A stretch of 64,000 nucleotides of DNA from Haloimpatiens massiliensis (GTDB lineage Bacteria > Bacillota > Clostridia > Clostridiales > Clostridiaceae): contig NZ_LT854640.1 of the NCBI RefSeq assembly GCF_900184255.1, forward strand, positions 1,149,422 through 1,213,421. The letters are read 5' to 3'. Positions within the stretch are counted from its first letter, which is position 1; each line of letters opens with the position of its first letter. Shown here in pieces: positions 55,329 through 64,000 of the stretch. The notes beneath the pieces were generated by a model, which was not told where the DNA came from, searched no databases, and saw only the letters and a program-made list of their open reading frames with translations. The position numbers and the translations under genes were made by a program.

Positions 55329-55889
55329 TTAATTACAAGAATATAATTCAATAATCCTATTTAGTTCTTCTTTTATTTCATCATCACATAAATTTCTTAG
55401 GCACATCAATAATTTTATGATTTCCTCTCTTTTACTATTATGGATTTCATCATCTATATTTATTGCTTTTACATTATCTATAATTACTGAGTCATCTACA
55501 ATTTCTATATTATCTACAGTTTCTTTATTGTCCAACTGATCGCTCTCTTCAATTACATCTTTATTTTCATCCATTACATTCTCCTGTGTACTTGTCTTAT
55601 TCTGTTTCTCTCTATTTTTAGTTTTTATTTCTGCTACTTCACTTTTTTTCTTTTCATTTTCATAATTTCTTTCTTCATCCTTATTGTAATCATTACCTTG
55701 TATGTTAAAATTAGCCAATAATTGTGCTAATGCATTCATATCTATATTACCTATCATTCTTGATATTTGGGCTAATGGAGAATTGTCAAAACCACCATAT
55801 GAATTTTGATTATTGTAAGGATTATTGTTAAAATTATTTTCTTCTCTCATTTCCCTTTCTTTATTTTTATGTTTTTTCTTAGACACCAT
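55329..55889 (-). CDS. Unassigned acidic, low-complexity protein
   Basis: 186 residues. An Asn-rich N-terminal segment (NNFNNNPYNNQNSYGGF), a short helix (ISRMIGNIDMNALAQLLANF), a long charged acidic middle, and a helical C-terminus (REEIIKLLMCLRNL). Composition resembles disordered spore-associated proteins and it follows two Cys-rich genes in the same direction, so a spore role is plausible. GGGGTGAT precedes the ATG. Its stop codon lies in the direct repeat flanking the structured element. Confidence 0.6.
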   Translation of the reverse strand: MVSKKKHKNKEREMREENNFNNNPYNNQNSYGGFDNSPLAQISRMIGNIDMNALAQLLANFNIQGNDYNKDEERNYENEKKKSEVAEIKTKNREKQNKTSTQENVMDENKDVIEESDQLDNKETVDNIEIVDDSVIIDNVKAINIDDEIHNSKREEIIKLLMCLRNLCDDEIKEELNRIIELYSCN

Positions 55890-55941
55890 ATCACCCCTTT
55901 TTTTACACTAGGGAGGGACGTACTCCCTCCCATTACTTTTA

Positions 55942-56193
55942 CTAGCAGCAGCAATTACATCTTCTGGCACCAGCGCCTGCAAAACCACTATTATTGCAGC
56001 AGCATAAAAGTAAGAATAAGAAGAATAAAGCTTCAATTGTGGATTGGGATTGTATTACCTCTCCTTTTCTAAGAGCTATTAATAAAACTACTAGGCAGAA
56101 AGGATTACATATATTTCCAAAACATGTTGGCCTTCCACAACCAGAGCTGTATCCATATGCTGATGAATTACAGCAACAATTTTTCTTTGACAT
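55942..56193 (-). CDS. Cys-rich hydrophobic small protein
   Basis: 83 residues: a Cys cluster at the start (KKNCCCNSS), CGRPTCFGNICNPFC, a hydrophobic stretch (LFFLFLLLCCCNN) and a terminal RRCNCCC. GGGGGG precedes the ATG at 56193. Together with its upstream neighbour and the 17762-17983 gene it forms a small set of Cys-rich, membrane-seeking proteins of the type linked to spore coats; this is inference from composition and context. Confidence 0.68.
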   Translation of the reverse strand: MSKKNCCCNSSAYGYSSGCGRPTCFGNICNPFCLVVLLIALRKGEVIQSQSTIEALFFLFLLLCCCNNSGFAGAGARRCNCCC

Positions 56194-56238
56194 TTTCAAC
56201 CCCCCTTTCTTGGGCAATGGTATATTTGTTTATTATTT

Positions 56239-56697
56239 TTATTCTGCTGTATCTACATTAATCACATTACTGGAGCATGTTCTACTATCTTTTCCTGTTT
56301 TTCCTCTACAGCTACATATTATTACTATAAAGATTATTACCCATATCCAACTATATCCAAAGCCACAACCACCATAGCCGCCAGAGCCTCCATAATTACA
56401 ACAACAAGGATCTAAATAACATTCATATTTTTTAAATTTTTTACAGCAATGTTTTTTACGTCTACAACATACATCAAAGCATCTATTGTTGCATTGTCCA
56501 GAGCCTCCAAAATTACCAAATCCTGTATTACCACAGCCACAGCAACATAGTAACAATAATAGCAATATTAATAGCCATTTATTACTTCCACCACCGCTAC
56601 CTAAGCTGCCTAGTAAATCTGCATAATTCATTGGATTAAACCCTTTGTTATCACCACTTTCACTGAACATTTGTTCAAATACTTTATTAAAGTCCAA
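56239..56697 (-). CDS. Cys- and Gly-rich hydrophobic protein
   Basis: 152 residues. An N-terminal helix (FNKVFEQMF), a Gly/Ser linker, a hydrophobic block (WLLILLLLLLCCCGCG), a basic Cys block (CCRRKKHCCKKFKKYEC), a Gly/Tyr stretch and a second hydrophobic segment (WIWVIIFIVIICSC). The TTG start at 56697 has AAAGGAGG upstream; a longer frame starting at 56715 precedes that site. First of three same-direction genes (56697 to 55329) that may be one unit. Confidence 0.66.
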   Translation of the reverse strand: MDFNKVFEQMFSESGDNKGFNPMNYADLLGSLGSGGGSNKWLLILLLLLLCCCGCGNTGFGNFGGSGQCNNRCFDVCCRRKKHCCKKFKKYECYLDPCCCNYGGSGGYGGCGFGYSWIWVIIFIVIICSCRGKTGKDSRTCSSNVINVDTAE

Positions 56698-56849
56698 GCA
56701 TACTCCTCCTTTCACTACAAATTTATTACTTTACATCTTTTGTTTCATACTATATACTATTCAGTTTATTTCAATATGACACTAAATTATTATTACTTAA
56801 AACAATAAATATTAAATTTATAGCTTTATAAAACTAAAATTTAATAAAA

Positions 56850-56880
56850 AAACATACAGTAAAATATTTACTGTATGTTT
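56850..56880 (-). terminator. Rho-independent terminator of the lon-engB unit
   Basis: Stem AAACATACAGTAAA / TTTACTGTATGTTT with a short loop; the minus strand continues TTTTATTAAATT. It ends the transcript containing engB. Confidence 0.85.
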
Positions 56881-56898
56881 TAAAATTAATTTATTTAA

Positions 56899-57474
56899 TT
56901 ATTCATAAATGGCTTTTATAAGTTCCTGGACACCAACTTTTTTTAATGAAGAAAATTTAATTATTTGTTCTTCTTTAGTCATTCCTAACGTCTCTCTTAT
57001 AACTTTTAAATTTTTAAATAACTCATTATTGCTAATTTTATCAGCTTTAGTAGCTACCACTATTGGTTTGTAATTATAATGTCTAATCCAATTATACATC
57101 ATAATATCATCCCCTGTAGGCTTATGTCTGCAATCTACTAATAAAACAACTTTCCCTAAAGGTTCTCTGTCTATCAAGTAAGTTTCTATTACCTTTACCC
57201 AACTTTCTTTTTCCTTTTTAGAAACTTTAGCATATCCATATCCTGGCAAATCCACAAAATATAAGTCCTCATTGATTAAAAAAAAGTTTACCAGCCTTGT
57301 TTTTCCTGGTGTACTACTAGTCTTAGCTAATTTTTTTCTATTAGTTAAAGTATTTATAAGTGACGATTTTCCAGCATTAGATCTTCCCACAAAAGCAACT
57401 TCTGGCAAATTGTCTTTAGGATATTGATCTTTTTTTACCGCTGATATTATAAATTCTGCTTTTTTAATTTCCAT
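56899..57474 (-). CDS. engB: Ribosome biogenesis GTPase EngB (YsxC/YihA)
   Basis: 191 residues. GTPase required for assembly of the large ribosomal subunit. G1 GRSNAGKSSLIN, the G2 region TPGKTRLVNFF, G3 DLPGYGYAKV and G4 TKADK are complete. The ATG overlaps the end of lonA by 11 bases with GGAGAG as ribosome site, so expression is coupled. Confidence 0.96.
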   Translation of the reverse strand: MEIKKAEFIISAVKKDQYPKDNLPEVAFVGRSNAGKSSLINTLTNRKKLAKTSSTPGKTRLVNFFLINEDLYFVDLPGYGYAKVSKKEKESWVKVIETYLIDREPLGKVVLLVDCRHKPTGDDIMMYNWIRHYNYKPIVVATKADKISNNELFKNLKVIRETLGMTKEEQIIKFSSLKKVGVQELIKAIYE

Positions 57475-59794
57475 TATTCATCTCTCCAACTAAGGCATTT
57501 TCCATAACCTGCTGTATTTTATCTACTGCAATAAATTTCAATTTTTTTTGTACACTCTTAGGAATTTTATTTACATCTTTTTCATTTTCTTTAGGTATTA
57601 TTACCGTATCAATACCAGCTCTGTATGCTGCCAAACTTTTTTCCTTTAAACCTCCAATAGGTAAAACCCTTCCTGTTAATGTTATCTCACCTGTCATAGC
57701 CACATTATGTTTTACTTTTTTTGCACTTAATGCTGATACAATAGCTGTTGCCATGGTTATACCTGCAGATGGTCCATCTTTAGGTACAGCTCCTTCTGGA
57801 ACATGTATATGCATATCTTTATCTTTATAAAAATTGCTATCTATATCATATTGAGTTGCATTGGCTCTTACATAACTATATGCTGTCTTAGCTGATTCTA
57901 CCATAACATCTCCTAGTTGACCTGTTAATTGCAGTTTTCCATTTCCATCCATAACACTTACTTCTATAGGTAGCGTATCTCCACCATAACCAGTCCATGC
58001 TAATCCCTTAACAACCCCTATTTTGTCTTCTTTTTCAACAGTATCATATGTATACATGGCTGGACCTAGGTATTTACTTACTATAACAGATGTTATATTT
58101 ATTTTTTTCTTATCTTTTTCTAACATTTCAGTTATAGCTTTTCTTACTAAAGCTGAAATTTTTCTTTCTAACTCTCTTACTCCAGATTCTCTTGTATAGT
58201 TTTCTATAACCTTATATATGGCTGAATCTGAAAAAGTTATTCTTTCATCCTTTATATTGTGTTCTTCCAGAGCTTTTTTAATAAGATGATTTTTAGCTAT
58301 ATGGTACTTTTCTTCTGAAGTATATCCTGAAACTTCTATAACTTCCATTCTATCTAGTAAAGGTCTTGGTATAGTATCCAATCTGTTCGCTGTGGTAATA
58401 AATAGTACATTAGATAAATCAAAATCTAATTCTAGATAGTGATCTCTAAAAGTACTGTTTTGTTCATCATCTAATACCTCTAAAAGGGCATCTGCCGGAT
58501 CTCCCCTAAAATCATTGCTCATTTTATCTATTTCATCCAATAAAAACAATGGATTTTTTGATTTAGCCTTTTTCATACCATATATTATTCTACCAGGTAT
58601 TGCACCTACATAGGTCCTTCTATGGCCTCTTATTTCAGCCTCGTCACGTACACCGCCTAAAGACATTCTTACAAAATTTCTATTTACTGCATGTGCCACA
58701 GACTTAGCTATAGATGTTTTCCCAACACCCGGTGGACCAACTAAGCATAATATAGGACCTTTTATTGAGTTACTAACTTTCTTAACAGCTAAATATTCAA
58801 CTATTCTATCTTTAACTTCATTTAAACCATAATGTTCTTTGTCTAGAATTTCTCTTGCCTTTTTTATATCTATCGTATCATTAGTTTTTTTATTCCATGG
58901 TAACTCTAATACCCAATCTAAATATGTTCTAACCACATTGCTCTCTGGAGAATAATTTCCATTTCTCTCTAATTTTTTTAATTCATACATTACCTTTTCT
59001 TTAGCTTCCTTAGGCAATTTCATTCTAGTTATTTTTCTTTTATACGCTTCTATATCTTTATTTATGTCATCCTCTTCTCCCAATTCCTCCTGAATTGCCT
59101 TTAGCTGTTCTTTTAGATAATATTCCTTCTGAACTTTATCTATATTATTTTTAACCTTTGTACCTATTTTATTTTCTATTTTAGCTATTTCTAATTCATT
59201 ATTTAATACATATAATAGCTTTTCTAATCTTTTATCTACTTCATAAGTTTCTAGTAGCTCTTGTTTTTTATTTTGCTTAAGTGGAATATAAGAAAGTATT
59301 ATATCAGCCAGTTCTCCAGAACTCTCCATATCCTCTAAATTTATTATAGCTTCCACTGGAATAATTTCTGAAAGCTTAACATATTCACTAAAAACTTTTT
59401 TTACTTTTCTAGTCAAAGCTTGTATTTTTTTATCAGATGTATTTTCATCTTCTAGTATTTCTATATCTACTTCAAAATAAGGTTCTTCCTTATTATATTT
59501 TATTATTCTAGCCCTATTTTCTCCTTCTACAAGAACTCTTACGGTATCTCCTGGCAGCCTTAAAATTTGCTTTATATTACAAACCGTACCAACTATATTT
59601 ATATCTTCTTTATCTGGTTCCTCTATTTTCGCCTCTTTTTGAGCTACCAAAAATACCTTTTGTTCTTCCAGCATAGCCTCCTCTAACGCTGAAATGGACT
59701 TATTTCTTCCTACATCAAAATGTATTATCATTTCAGGGAAAATAACAATTCCCCTTAAAGGGATTAAAGGAAGAGTTTTTATATTATCTGTCAT
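57464..59794 (-). CDS. lon: ATP-dependent protease Lon (LonA)
   Basis: 776 residues, full length: N-terminal substrate-binding domain (1-200) with coiled coil, AAA+ domain (Walker A GPPGVGKTSIAK, Walker B PLFLLDEIDKM), and the serine-lysine protease domain with the catalytic Ser in PKDGPSAGITMAT and Lys in IGGLKEKSLAA. Degrades misfolded and regulatory proteins in the cytoplasm. GGGGAG precedes the ATG. Follows lonB with a gap of 134 bases containing a hairpin. Confidence 0.97.
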   Translation of the reverse strand: MTDNIKTLPLIPLRGIVIFPEMIIHFDVGRNKSISALEEAMLEEQKVFLVAQKEAKIEEPDKEDINIVGTVCNIKQILRLPGDTVRVLVEGENRARIIKYNKEEPYFEVDIEILEDENTSDKKIQALTRKVKKVFSEYVKLSEIIPVEAIINLEDMESSGELADIILSYIPLKQNKKQELLETYEVDKRLEKLLYVLNNELEIAKIENKIGTKVKNNIDKVQKEYYLKEQLKAIQEELGEEDDINKDIEAYKRKITRMKLPKEAKEKVMYELKKLERNGNYSPESNVVRTYLDWVLELPWNKKTNDTIDIKKAREILDKEHYGLNEVKDRIVEYLAVKKVSNSIKGPILCLVGPPGVGKTSIAKSVAHAVNRNFVRMSLGGVRDEAEIRGHRRTYVGAIPGRIIYGMKKAKSKNPLFLLDEIDKMSNDFRGDPADALLEVLDDEQNSTFRDHYLELDFDLSNVLFITTANRLDTIPRPLLDRMEVIEVSGYTSEEKYHIAKNHLIKKALEEHNIKDERITFSDSAIYKVIENYTRESGVRELERKISALVRKAITEMLEKDKKKINITSVIVSKYLGPAMYTYDTVEKEDKIGVVKGLAWTGYGGDTLPIEVSVMDGNGKLQLTGQLGDVMVESAKTAYSYVRANATQYDIDSNFYKDKDMHIHVPEGAVPKDGPSAGITMATAIVSALSAKKVKHNVAMTGEITLTGRVLPIGGLKEKSLAAYRAGIDTVIIPKENEKDVNKIPKSVQKKLKFIAVDKIQQVMENALVGEMNNGN

Positions 59795-59918
59795 TCTTTC
59801 TCCCCTCTTTCTATCTTCATTTTTAACAGTAAATACATACCTAGACTAATATATTATAACCATAAAAATATAATTTTTCAATTTTTATATTTTATATTTT
59901 TCATAAAAAAGCATAAAC

Positions 59919-59946
59919 ATCCCTCATTTTAAACCTCTCGAGGGAT
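59919..59946 (-). terminator. Probable terminator of lonB
   Basis: Stem ATCCCTC / GAGGGAT spanning the lonB stop codon; the minus strand continues GTTTATGCTTTTTTATG. The T run is slightly displaced, so read-through into lonA is possible. Confidence 0.55.
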
Positions 59947-61626
59947 ATTTTGTTCTTTTAAAGATGTAGCAGACAATACTACATTATTACTTTCTTCATG
60001 ATTTTTATTAATTATGTCTTTTAAAAGAGCTATTTTAATTACTTGCTGTAAATCATCTACTGGAATTATATCTATACCATCTATAAATTTAAAGTTTTCT
60101 TGCCAATTCTCTTTAGGTATTATTACTATATCCGCTCCAGCTTTCTTTGCCGCTCCTATCTTAGCTGTAACACCTCCAATAGGCTTTACCTTTCCATTTA
60201 AGGATACTTCTCCAGTCATAGCTACTTTATTATTTATAGGTATTCCTTTAATAGCACTGTATATAGCCGTAGCTATACTTATCCCCGCTGAAGGTCCATC
60301 CACAGGTATTCCACTAGGAAAATTTACATGAATATTATAGTTTTTACTATTAATATCAAATATATTATGCAACACAGTCATTACATTTTCTACCGAACAC
60401 TTAGCTGTACTACTCTTTATGAGTTTTCTATTACTATTAGTTATTTCTTCTTTTTCTATTATACCTGTGACTTTTAAATCCCCCTCCCCATCTCTGCTCC
60501 TTATGGCTATTGCTTCTATTTCCATTACAATCCCCATATTTGCTCCATAAACAGCTAATCCATTAACACATCCTATTCCAGGTTTTGATAAAACTTTTTT
60601 TTCAGGTCTTTGGGTATATTGGCCGTTTTCTATAATCCACTCTACATCATCTACTCTAATCTCATTTCTCTCTTCATCAATAGATATTCCAGCACTTAAT
60701 TGAACTAAATTAACTGCATCTCTTCCATTTTCAGCATATTTACTTATTAAATTCAAAGCATTTTCCTCTATCCTAATAGGTATCTTACTAGCACAGTTTT
60801 TTGCAACAATTTTTATTTCTTCTGGTGATAAGCCCTTGAAGAATATCTCTACGCATCTAGATCTTAGAGCAGGACAAATCTCTTCTGGACTTCTAGTGGT
60901 AGCTCCTATTAACCTAAAATCAGCTGGGAGACCATTTTCAAATATTTCTTTTATGTATTCCGGTAAATTAGTATCTTCCGAATTATAATAGGCACTATCT
61001 AAAAATACTTTTCTATCTTCTAAAACTTTTAATAATTTATTCATCTCTGTAGGATGTAATTCTCCTATTTCATCTATAAAAAGCATTCCCCCATGAGCTT
61101 TAGTAACTGCTCCTGGTTTAGGTTGTGGAATACCAGAAACTCCTAACGCTCCTGCACCTTGATATATTGGATCATGCACTGAACCTATAAGTGGATCTGC
61201 TATACCTCGCTCATCAAATCTTACTGTCGTAGCATCAATTTCTATAAATTTAGCATCCTTTTTAAAAGGAGAATAAACTTTAGACTTCGCCTCCTCTAAT
61301 ACCAATCTAGCTGCCGCAGTTTTCCCTACTCCAGGTGGACCATATATGATTACATTTTGTGGATTAGAACCGCATATAGCTGCTTTTAAAGATTTTAGAG
61401 ATTTTTCTTGACCTATAATTTCACAAAAATTTCCAGGTCGACTTTTTTCTGTTAAGGGTAATGTTAGACTAATACTCTTTAACTGATTTAGCTTTTCTAA
61501 TTCTCTGCTATAATTTTTTTCAACAGTTCCACTTCTATATTGACCACTTTTAAGACTACTCAATATGAATATTCCAATTATAATAGTAAAAAAAATTTCT
61601 AGTAGTATCAATACATTTGTATTCAT
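59929..61626 (-). CDS. lonB: ATP-dependent protease LonB
   Basis: 565 residues. An N-terminal membrane-like segment (residues 4-24) replaces the Lon N-domain; the AAA+ domain has Walker A GPPGVGKTAAARL and Walker B MLFIDEIGEL; the protease domain has VDGPSAGISIAT and PIGGVTAKIGAAKKAG. In Bacillus the equivalent acts early in the forespore; the close pairing with lonA and clpX is the usual order in Firmicutes. GAGGAG precedes the ATG. Confidence 0.95.
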   Translation of the reverse strand: MNTNVLILLEIFFTIIIGIFILSSLKSGQYRSGTVEKNYSRELEKLNQLKSISLTLPLTEKSRPGNFCEIIGQEKSLKSLKAAICGSNPQNVIIYGPPGVGKTAAARLVLEEAKSKVYSPFKKDAKFIEIDATTVRFDERGIADPLIGSVHDPIYQGAGALGVSGIPQPKPGAVTKAHGGMLFIDEIGELHPTEMNKLLKVLEDRKVFLDSAYYNSEDTNLPEYIKEIFENGLPADFRLIGATTRSPEEICPALRSRCVEIFFKGLSPEEIKIVAKNCASKIPIRIEENALNLISKYAENGRDAVNLVQLSAGISIDEERNEIRVDDVEWIIENGQYTQRPEKKVLSKPGIGCVNGLAVYGANMGIVMEIEAIAIRSRDGEGDLKVTGIIEKEEITNSNRKLIKSSTAKCSVENVMTVLHNIFDINSKNYNIHVNFPSGIPVDGPSAGISIATAIYSAIKGIPINNKVAMTGEVSLNGKVKPIGGVTAKIGAAKKAGADIVIIPKENWQENFKFIDGIDIIPVDDLQQVIKIALLKDIINKNHEESNNVVLSATSLKEQNIPREV

Positions 61627-61732
61627 GATTATTTTCTCCTCTTCTATTTAATCGTCTACCCGTAACCTAGTATAACTTTTATTTATATTATTAACTTACT
61701 ACTAGAAATATATTCCTTTATATTTTACAAAA

Positions 61733-61758
61733 AAAATTGGCATCTAAATGCCAATTTT
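61733..61758 (-). terminator. Rho-independent terminator of clpX
   Basis: Perfect stem AAAATTGGCAT / ATGCCAATTTT with loop CTAA, followed on the minus strand by TTTTTTG. It overlaps the clpX stop codon and separates the clpPX unit from lonB. Confidence 0.88.
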
Positions 61759-63058
61759 ATGCTGTTTCATTATTATTACTCTTTTTCTTTTCCAAACTTT
61801 TTTTTGGGGCTTTTATAGATTTTCTTTTTCCATCATTTGAATTCACAATATCAGGTATTTTATTTTTCATTGTTTCTTTTGTGATTATAACCTTTTCTAT
61901 TGATTCATCTGAAGGAACTTCGAACATTATATTTCTCATTACATCTTCTATTATAGATCTTAATCCTCTTGCCCCTGTTTTTCTATCTATGGCCTCGTCT
62001 GCTATTTCTTCTAAGGCTTCATCTAAGAACTCTAATAAAACATTATCAAGTTCAAATAATTTTTTATATTGTTTTATTAAAGAGTTTTTAGGTTCTTTTA
62101 ATATTCTTATTAAAGCCTCTCTATCTAAGGATTCTAATGTTACAACTATAGGAAGCCTACCTACAAATTCAGGAATTAGTCCAAATTTTAATAAATCTCC
62201 TGGCATTATTTGTTTAAGTAACTCTCCTACATCTTCGTCCTTTTTAGATTGAATTTCAGCTCCAAAACCTAAAGAACTTTTTCTTGTTCTTCTTTCAATA
62301 ATTTTATCTATTCCATCAAAAGCTCCACCGCATATGAACAGTATATTTCCAGTATCTATTTGTATGAACTCTTGATGAGGATGCTTTCTTCCACCTTGTG
62401 GAGGAACTGACGCTACTGTTCCTTCTAATATCTTTAGTAAAGCCTGTTGAACACCTTCACCAGATACATCTCTAGTTATAGAAGGATTTTCTGACTTTCT
62501 AGCTATTTTATCAATTTCATCTATATATATTATACCTTTTTCTGCTCTTTCAATGTCATAGTCTGCATTTTGAATTAGTTTAAGAAGAATATTTTCTACA
62601 TCTTCTCCCACATATCCTGCTTCTGTAAGCGTTGTTGCATCAGCTATGGCAAAAGGCACATTTAATAGCTTTGCAAGAGTTTGTGCTAGTAGAGTTTTTC
62701 CAGAACCTGTAGGTCCTAAAAGCAAAATATTACTTTTTTGCAATTCTACATCTGCTGTGTTTACACTAGAGTTTATTCTTTTATAATGATTATAAACAGC
62801 TACTGCTAAAGCTTTTTTTGCTTCTTCCTGTCCAACTACATATTCATCTAAATGTTCTTTTATTTCCTTAGGTTTTGGTAGATTTGTCATATCTACTTCT
62901 ACTTCGTCATCAAATTCATCTGTAATTATTTCAGAGCAAAGCTCTATACATTCATCACAAATATAAACTCCAGGTCCTGCTATTAATCTCCTTACCTGCT
63001 CTTGGTTTTTTCCACAGAAGGAGCATTTTAATTGTTTTTTGTCATCAAATTTAGCCAT
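61757..63058 (-). CDS. clpX: ClpX, ATPase subunit of ClpXP
   Basis: 433 residues. The N-terminal C4 zinc finger (CSFCGKNQ, then CDECIELC), Walker A GPTGSGKTLLAQ, Walker B IIYIDEIDKI and the ClpP-contact loop (KSSLGFGAE region, IGF-type) are present. The C-terminal tail after residue 405 is Lys-rich and charged. Unfolds substrates and feeds them to ClpP. GAGGTG precedes the ATG, 32 bases after clpP. Confidence 0.97.
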   Translation of the reverse strand: MAKFDDKKQLKCSFCGKNQEQVRRLIAGPGVYICDECIELCSEIITDEFDDEVEVDMTNLPKPKEIKEHLDEYVVGQEEAKKALAVAVYNHYKRINSSVNTADVELQKSNILLLGPTGSGKTLLAQTLAKLLNVPFAIADATTLTEAGYVGEDVENILLKLIQNADYDIERAEKGIIYIDEIDKIARKSENPSITRDVSGEGVQQALLKILEGTVASVPPQGGRKHPHQEFIQIDTGNILFICGGAFDGIDKIIERRTRKSSLGFGAEIQSKKDEDVGELLKQIMPGDLLKFGLIPEFVGRLPIVVTLESLDREALIRILKEPKNSLIKQYKKLFELDNVLLEFLDEALEEIADEAIDRKTGARGLRSIIEDVMRNIMFEVPSDESIEKVIITKETMKNKIPDIVNSNDGKRKSIKAPKKSLEKKKSNNNETA

Positions 63059-63090
63059 CTTTACACCTCACTAAGGGTTTATTTAATTTT

Positions 63091-63678
63091 CTACTTACTA
63101 TTCTTTACTATAACCTGATCAATTAAACCATACATTTTAGCTTCTTCTGATGTCATAAAATAATCTCTTTCTACGTCTTTTTCAATTTTTTCAAGTGGTT
63201 GCCCTGTTCTCTCACTTAAAATTTTATTTAATTTTTCTTTTATCTGAAGTATTCTTTTTGCATGTATGTTTATATCTGTAGCTTGACCTTGGAAACCACC
63301 AAGTGGTTGATGTATCATTATTTCGCTATTTGGAAGTGCAAATCTTTTTCCCTTAGCTCCTGCAACTAATAAGAAAGCTCCCATAGAAGCGGCCATTCCT
63401 ATGCATATAGTACTTACATCAGGCTTTATATACTGCATAGTATCATAAATAGCCATACCTGAAGTTATAGATCCTCCAGGACTATTTATGTATAAAAATA
63501 TATCCTTGTCTGGATCTTCTGCTTCTAAAAATAATAATTGCGCTACTACTAAACTTGCAGTTGTGTCATTAACCTCTTCTCCTAAGAATACTATTCTATC
63601 CTTTAATAATCTAGAGTAGATGTCATAAGATCTCTCTCCTCTTCCTGTTTGTTCTACAACTACTGGTACTAAACTCAT
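63091..63678 (-). CDS. clpP: ClpP protease subunit
   Basis: 195 residues, full length. The catalytic Ser is in GMAASMGAF, His in MIHQPLGG, Asp in VERDYFM, and the N-terminus has the family pattern LVPVVVEQTGRGERSYDIYSRLL. Forms the tetradecameric chamber of ClpXP. GGAGGG precedes the ATG. Co-transcribed with clpX. Confidence 0.97.
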   Translation of the reverse strand: MSLVPVVVEQTGRGERSYDIYSRLLKDRIVFLGEEVNDTTASLVVAQLLFLEAEDPDKDIFLYINSPGGSITSGMAIYDTMQYIKPDVSTICIGMAASMGAFLLVAGAKGKRFALPNSEIMIHQPLGGFQGQATDINIHAKRILQIKEKLNKILSERTGQPLEKIEKDVERDYFMTSEEAKMYGLIDQVIVKNSK

Positions 63679-63706
63679 AATATTCCCTCCTTAAAACCCT
63701 AAAATT

Positions 63707-63731
63707 AATTGCCAGAAATATTCTGGCAATT
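63707..63731 (-). terminator. Terminator between tig and clpP
   Basis: Perfect stem AATTGCCAGAA / TTCTGGCAATT with a three-base loop; AATTTTAGG follows on the minus strand. Short T run, so partial read-through into clpP is likely. Confidence 0.7.
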
Positions 63732-63746
63732 ATTATACACATTATA

Positions 63747-64000
63747 TTATGCTACAGCTTTGCTATTTTTAACCAATATATCTATAACTTTTTCTGTAAC
63801 TATTTCAGTTTTTAATAAACTCTTTTGTGCATCCAATATTAATTTAGCAGTTTTTTCCATATCTTTTCCACCATACTGCTTTGCCATCTCAGTTGCTTTT
63901 GCTAACAACTCTTCCTCAGTTACTTCAACCGCTTCAACTTTTCCAATTTCTTCTAATGTCAAGTTTGTTTTTACTCTCTTTTCTGCTGTTTCCTTCATGT
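63747..64000 (-). CDS. tig: Trigger factor, C-terminal part (cut by window edge)
   Basis: Only the last 84 codons lie in the window; the reading frame runs off the right edge without a start codon. Sequence such as NLTLEEIGKVEAVEVTEEE and the helical KATEMAKQYGG match the C-terminal substrate-binding arms of trigger factor, the ribosome-bound peptidyl-prolyl isomerase and chaperone. Position directly before clpP-clpX is the standard order in Firmicutes, which strengthens the call. Confidence 0.9.
   Translation of the reverse strand, partial: MKETAEKRVKTNLTLEEIGKVEAVEVTEEELLAKATEMAKQYGGKDMEKTAKLILDAQKSLLKTEIVTEKVIDILVKNSKAVA

Noticed and set aside
55994..56377. A 127-codon plus-strand frame across the Cys-rich genes
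   Set aside because: It overlaps two minus-strand genes with convincing ribosome sites, and its sequence has no coherent domain.

Overview
This is an AT-rich chromosomal window (by eye well under one third G+C) from a Gram-positive, endospore-forming anaerobe, most likely Clostridium sensu stricto and close to the C. botulinum / C. sporogenes group. The reasons are the codon use, the strong GGAGG-type ribosome sites, the tig-clpP-clpX-lonB-lonA-engB gene order, the AddAB recombination enzyme, Cys-rich spore-type proteins and the anaerobic late cobalamin genes. Species is an impression, not a measurement. Nearly all genes lie on the minus strand.

Layout. 1-10100: two consecutive response regulator / histidine kinase / ABC ATPase / FtsX-type permease modules, the architecture of peptide-antibiotic sensing and resistance. 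10139-13118: a Nudix hydrolase, a thioredoxin-fold DUF255 (YyaL-type) protein and a truncated second Nudix gene. 13127-16184: an unassigned four-gene operon (TerB-like protein, Cys-cluster protein, membrane coiled-coil protein, and a 518-residue protein with a PD-(D/E)XK-like signature followed by a glycine zipper). 16398-17983: a MITE, two small beta-rich proteins and a Cys-rich hydrophobic protein. 18049-20644: a cysteine desulfidase-type enzyme, a GNAT acetyltransferase and a CHAP-domain protein. 20722-33723: a DNA/RNA nuclease block, sbcC-sbcD-yhaM-addA-addB. 33799-34678: IS607 remnants, a terminator and a long palindromic repeat. 34808-41964: BrnQ transporter, GyrI-like protein, an XPD/DinG-type helicase with an N-terminal nuclease domain, a sigma factor and an SDR reductase. 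41988-46450: late cobalamin genes cobO, cobS, cobU, cobC, cobT, interrupted by three repeat elements. 46647-54992: trmB, a site-2 protease, envelope proteins, PhoH-type PIN/ATPase, a PerR-like regulator and a lipoprotein. 55160-56697: a structured palindromic element and a cluster of Cys-rich small proteins. 56899-64000: engB, lonA, lonB, clpX, clpP and the 3' part of tig.

The least expected content is of two kinds. First, the four-gene operon at 13127-16184, flanked on one side by a broken Nudix gene and on the other by a MITE, is the best candidate for an undescribed accessory (possibly defence or conflict) system. Second, there are three families of non-autonomous palindromic elements: one with three copies of 74, about 310 and 166 bp flanked by 7-bp direct repeats; one with three copies of about 370, 330 and 134 bp carrying terminator-like hairpins, two of them in the cobalamin cluster; and a single 159-bp element whose core resembles the core of the largest copy of the first family. 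No rRNA, tRNA, CRISPR array or recognisable riboswitch was seen. Start codons were moved downstream of the longest reading frame where a ribosome site clearly decided the matter; this is stated per gene.
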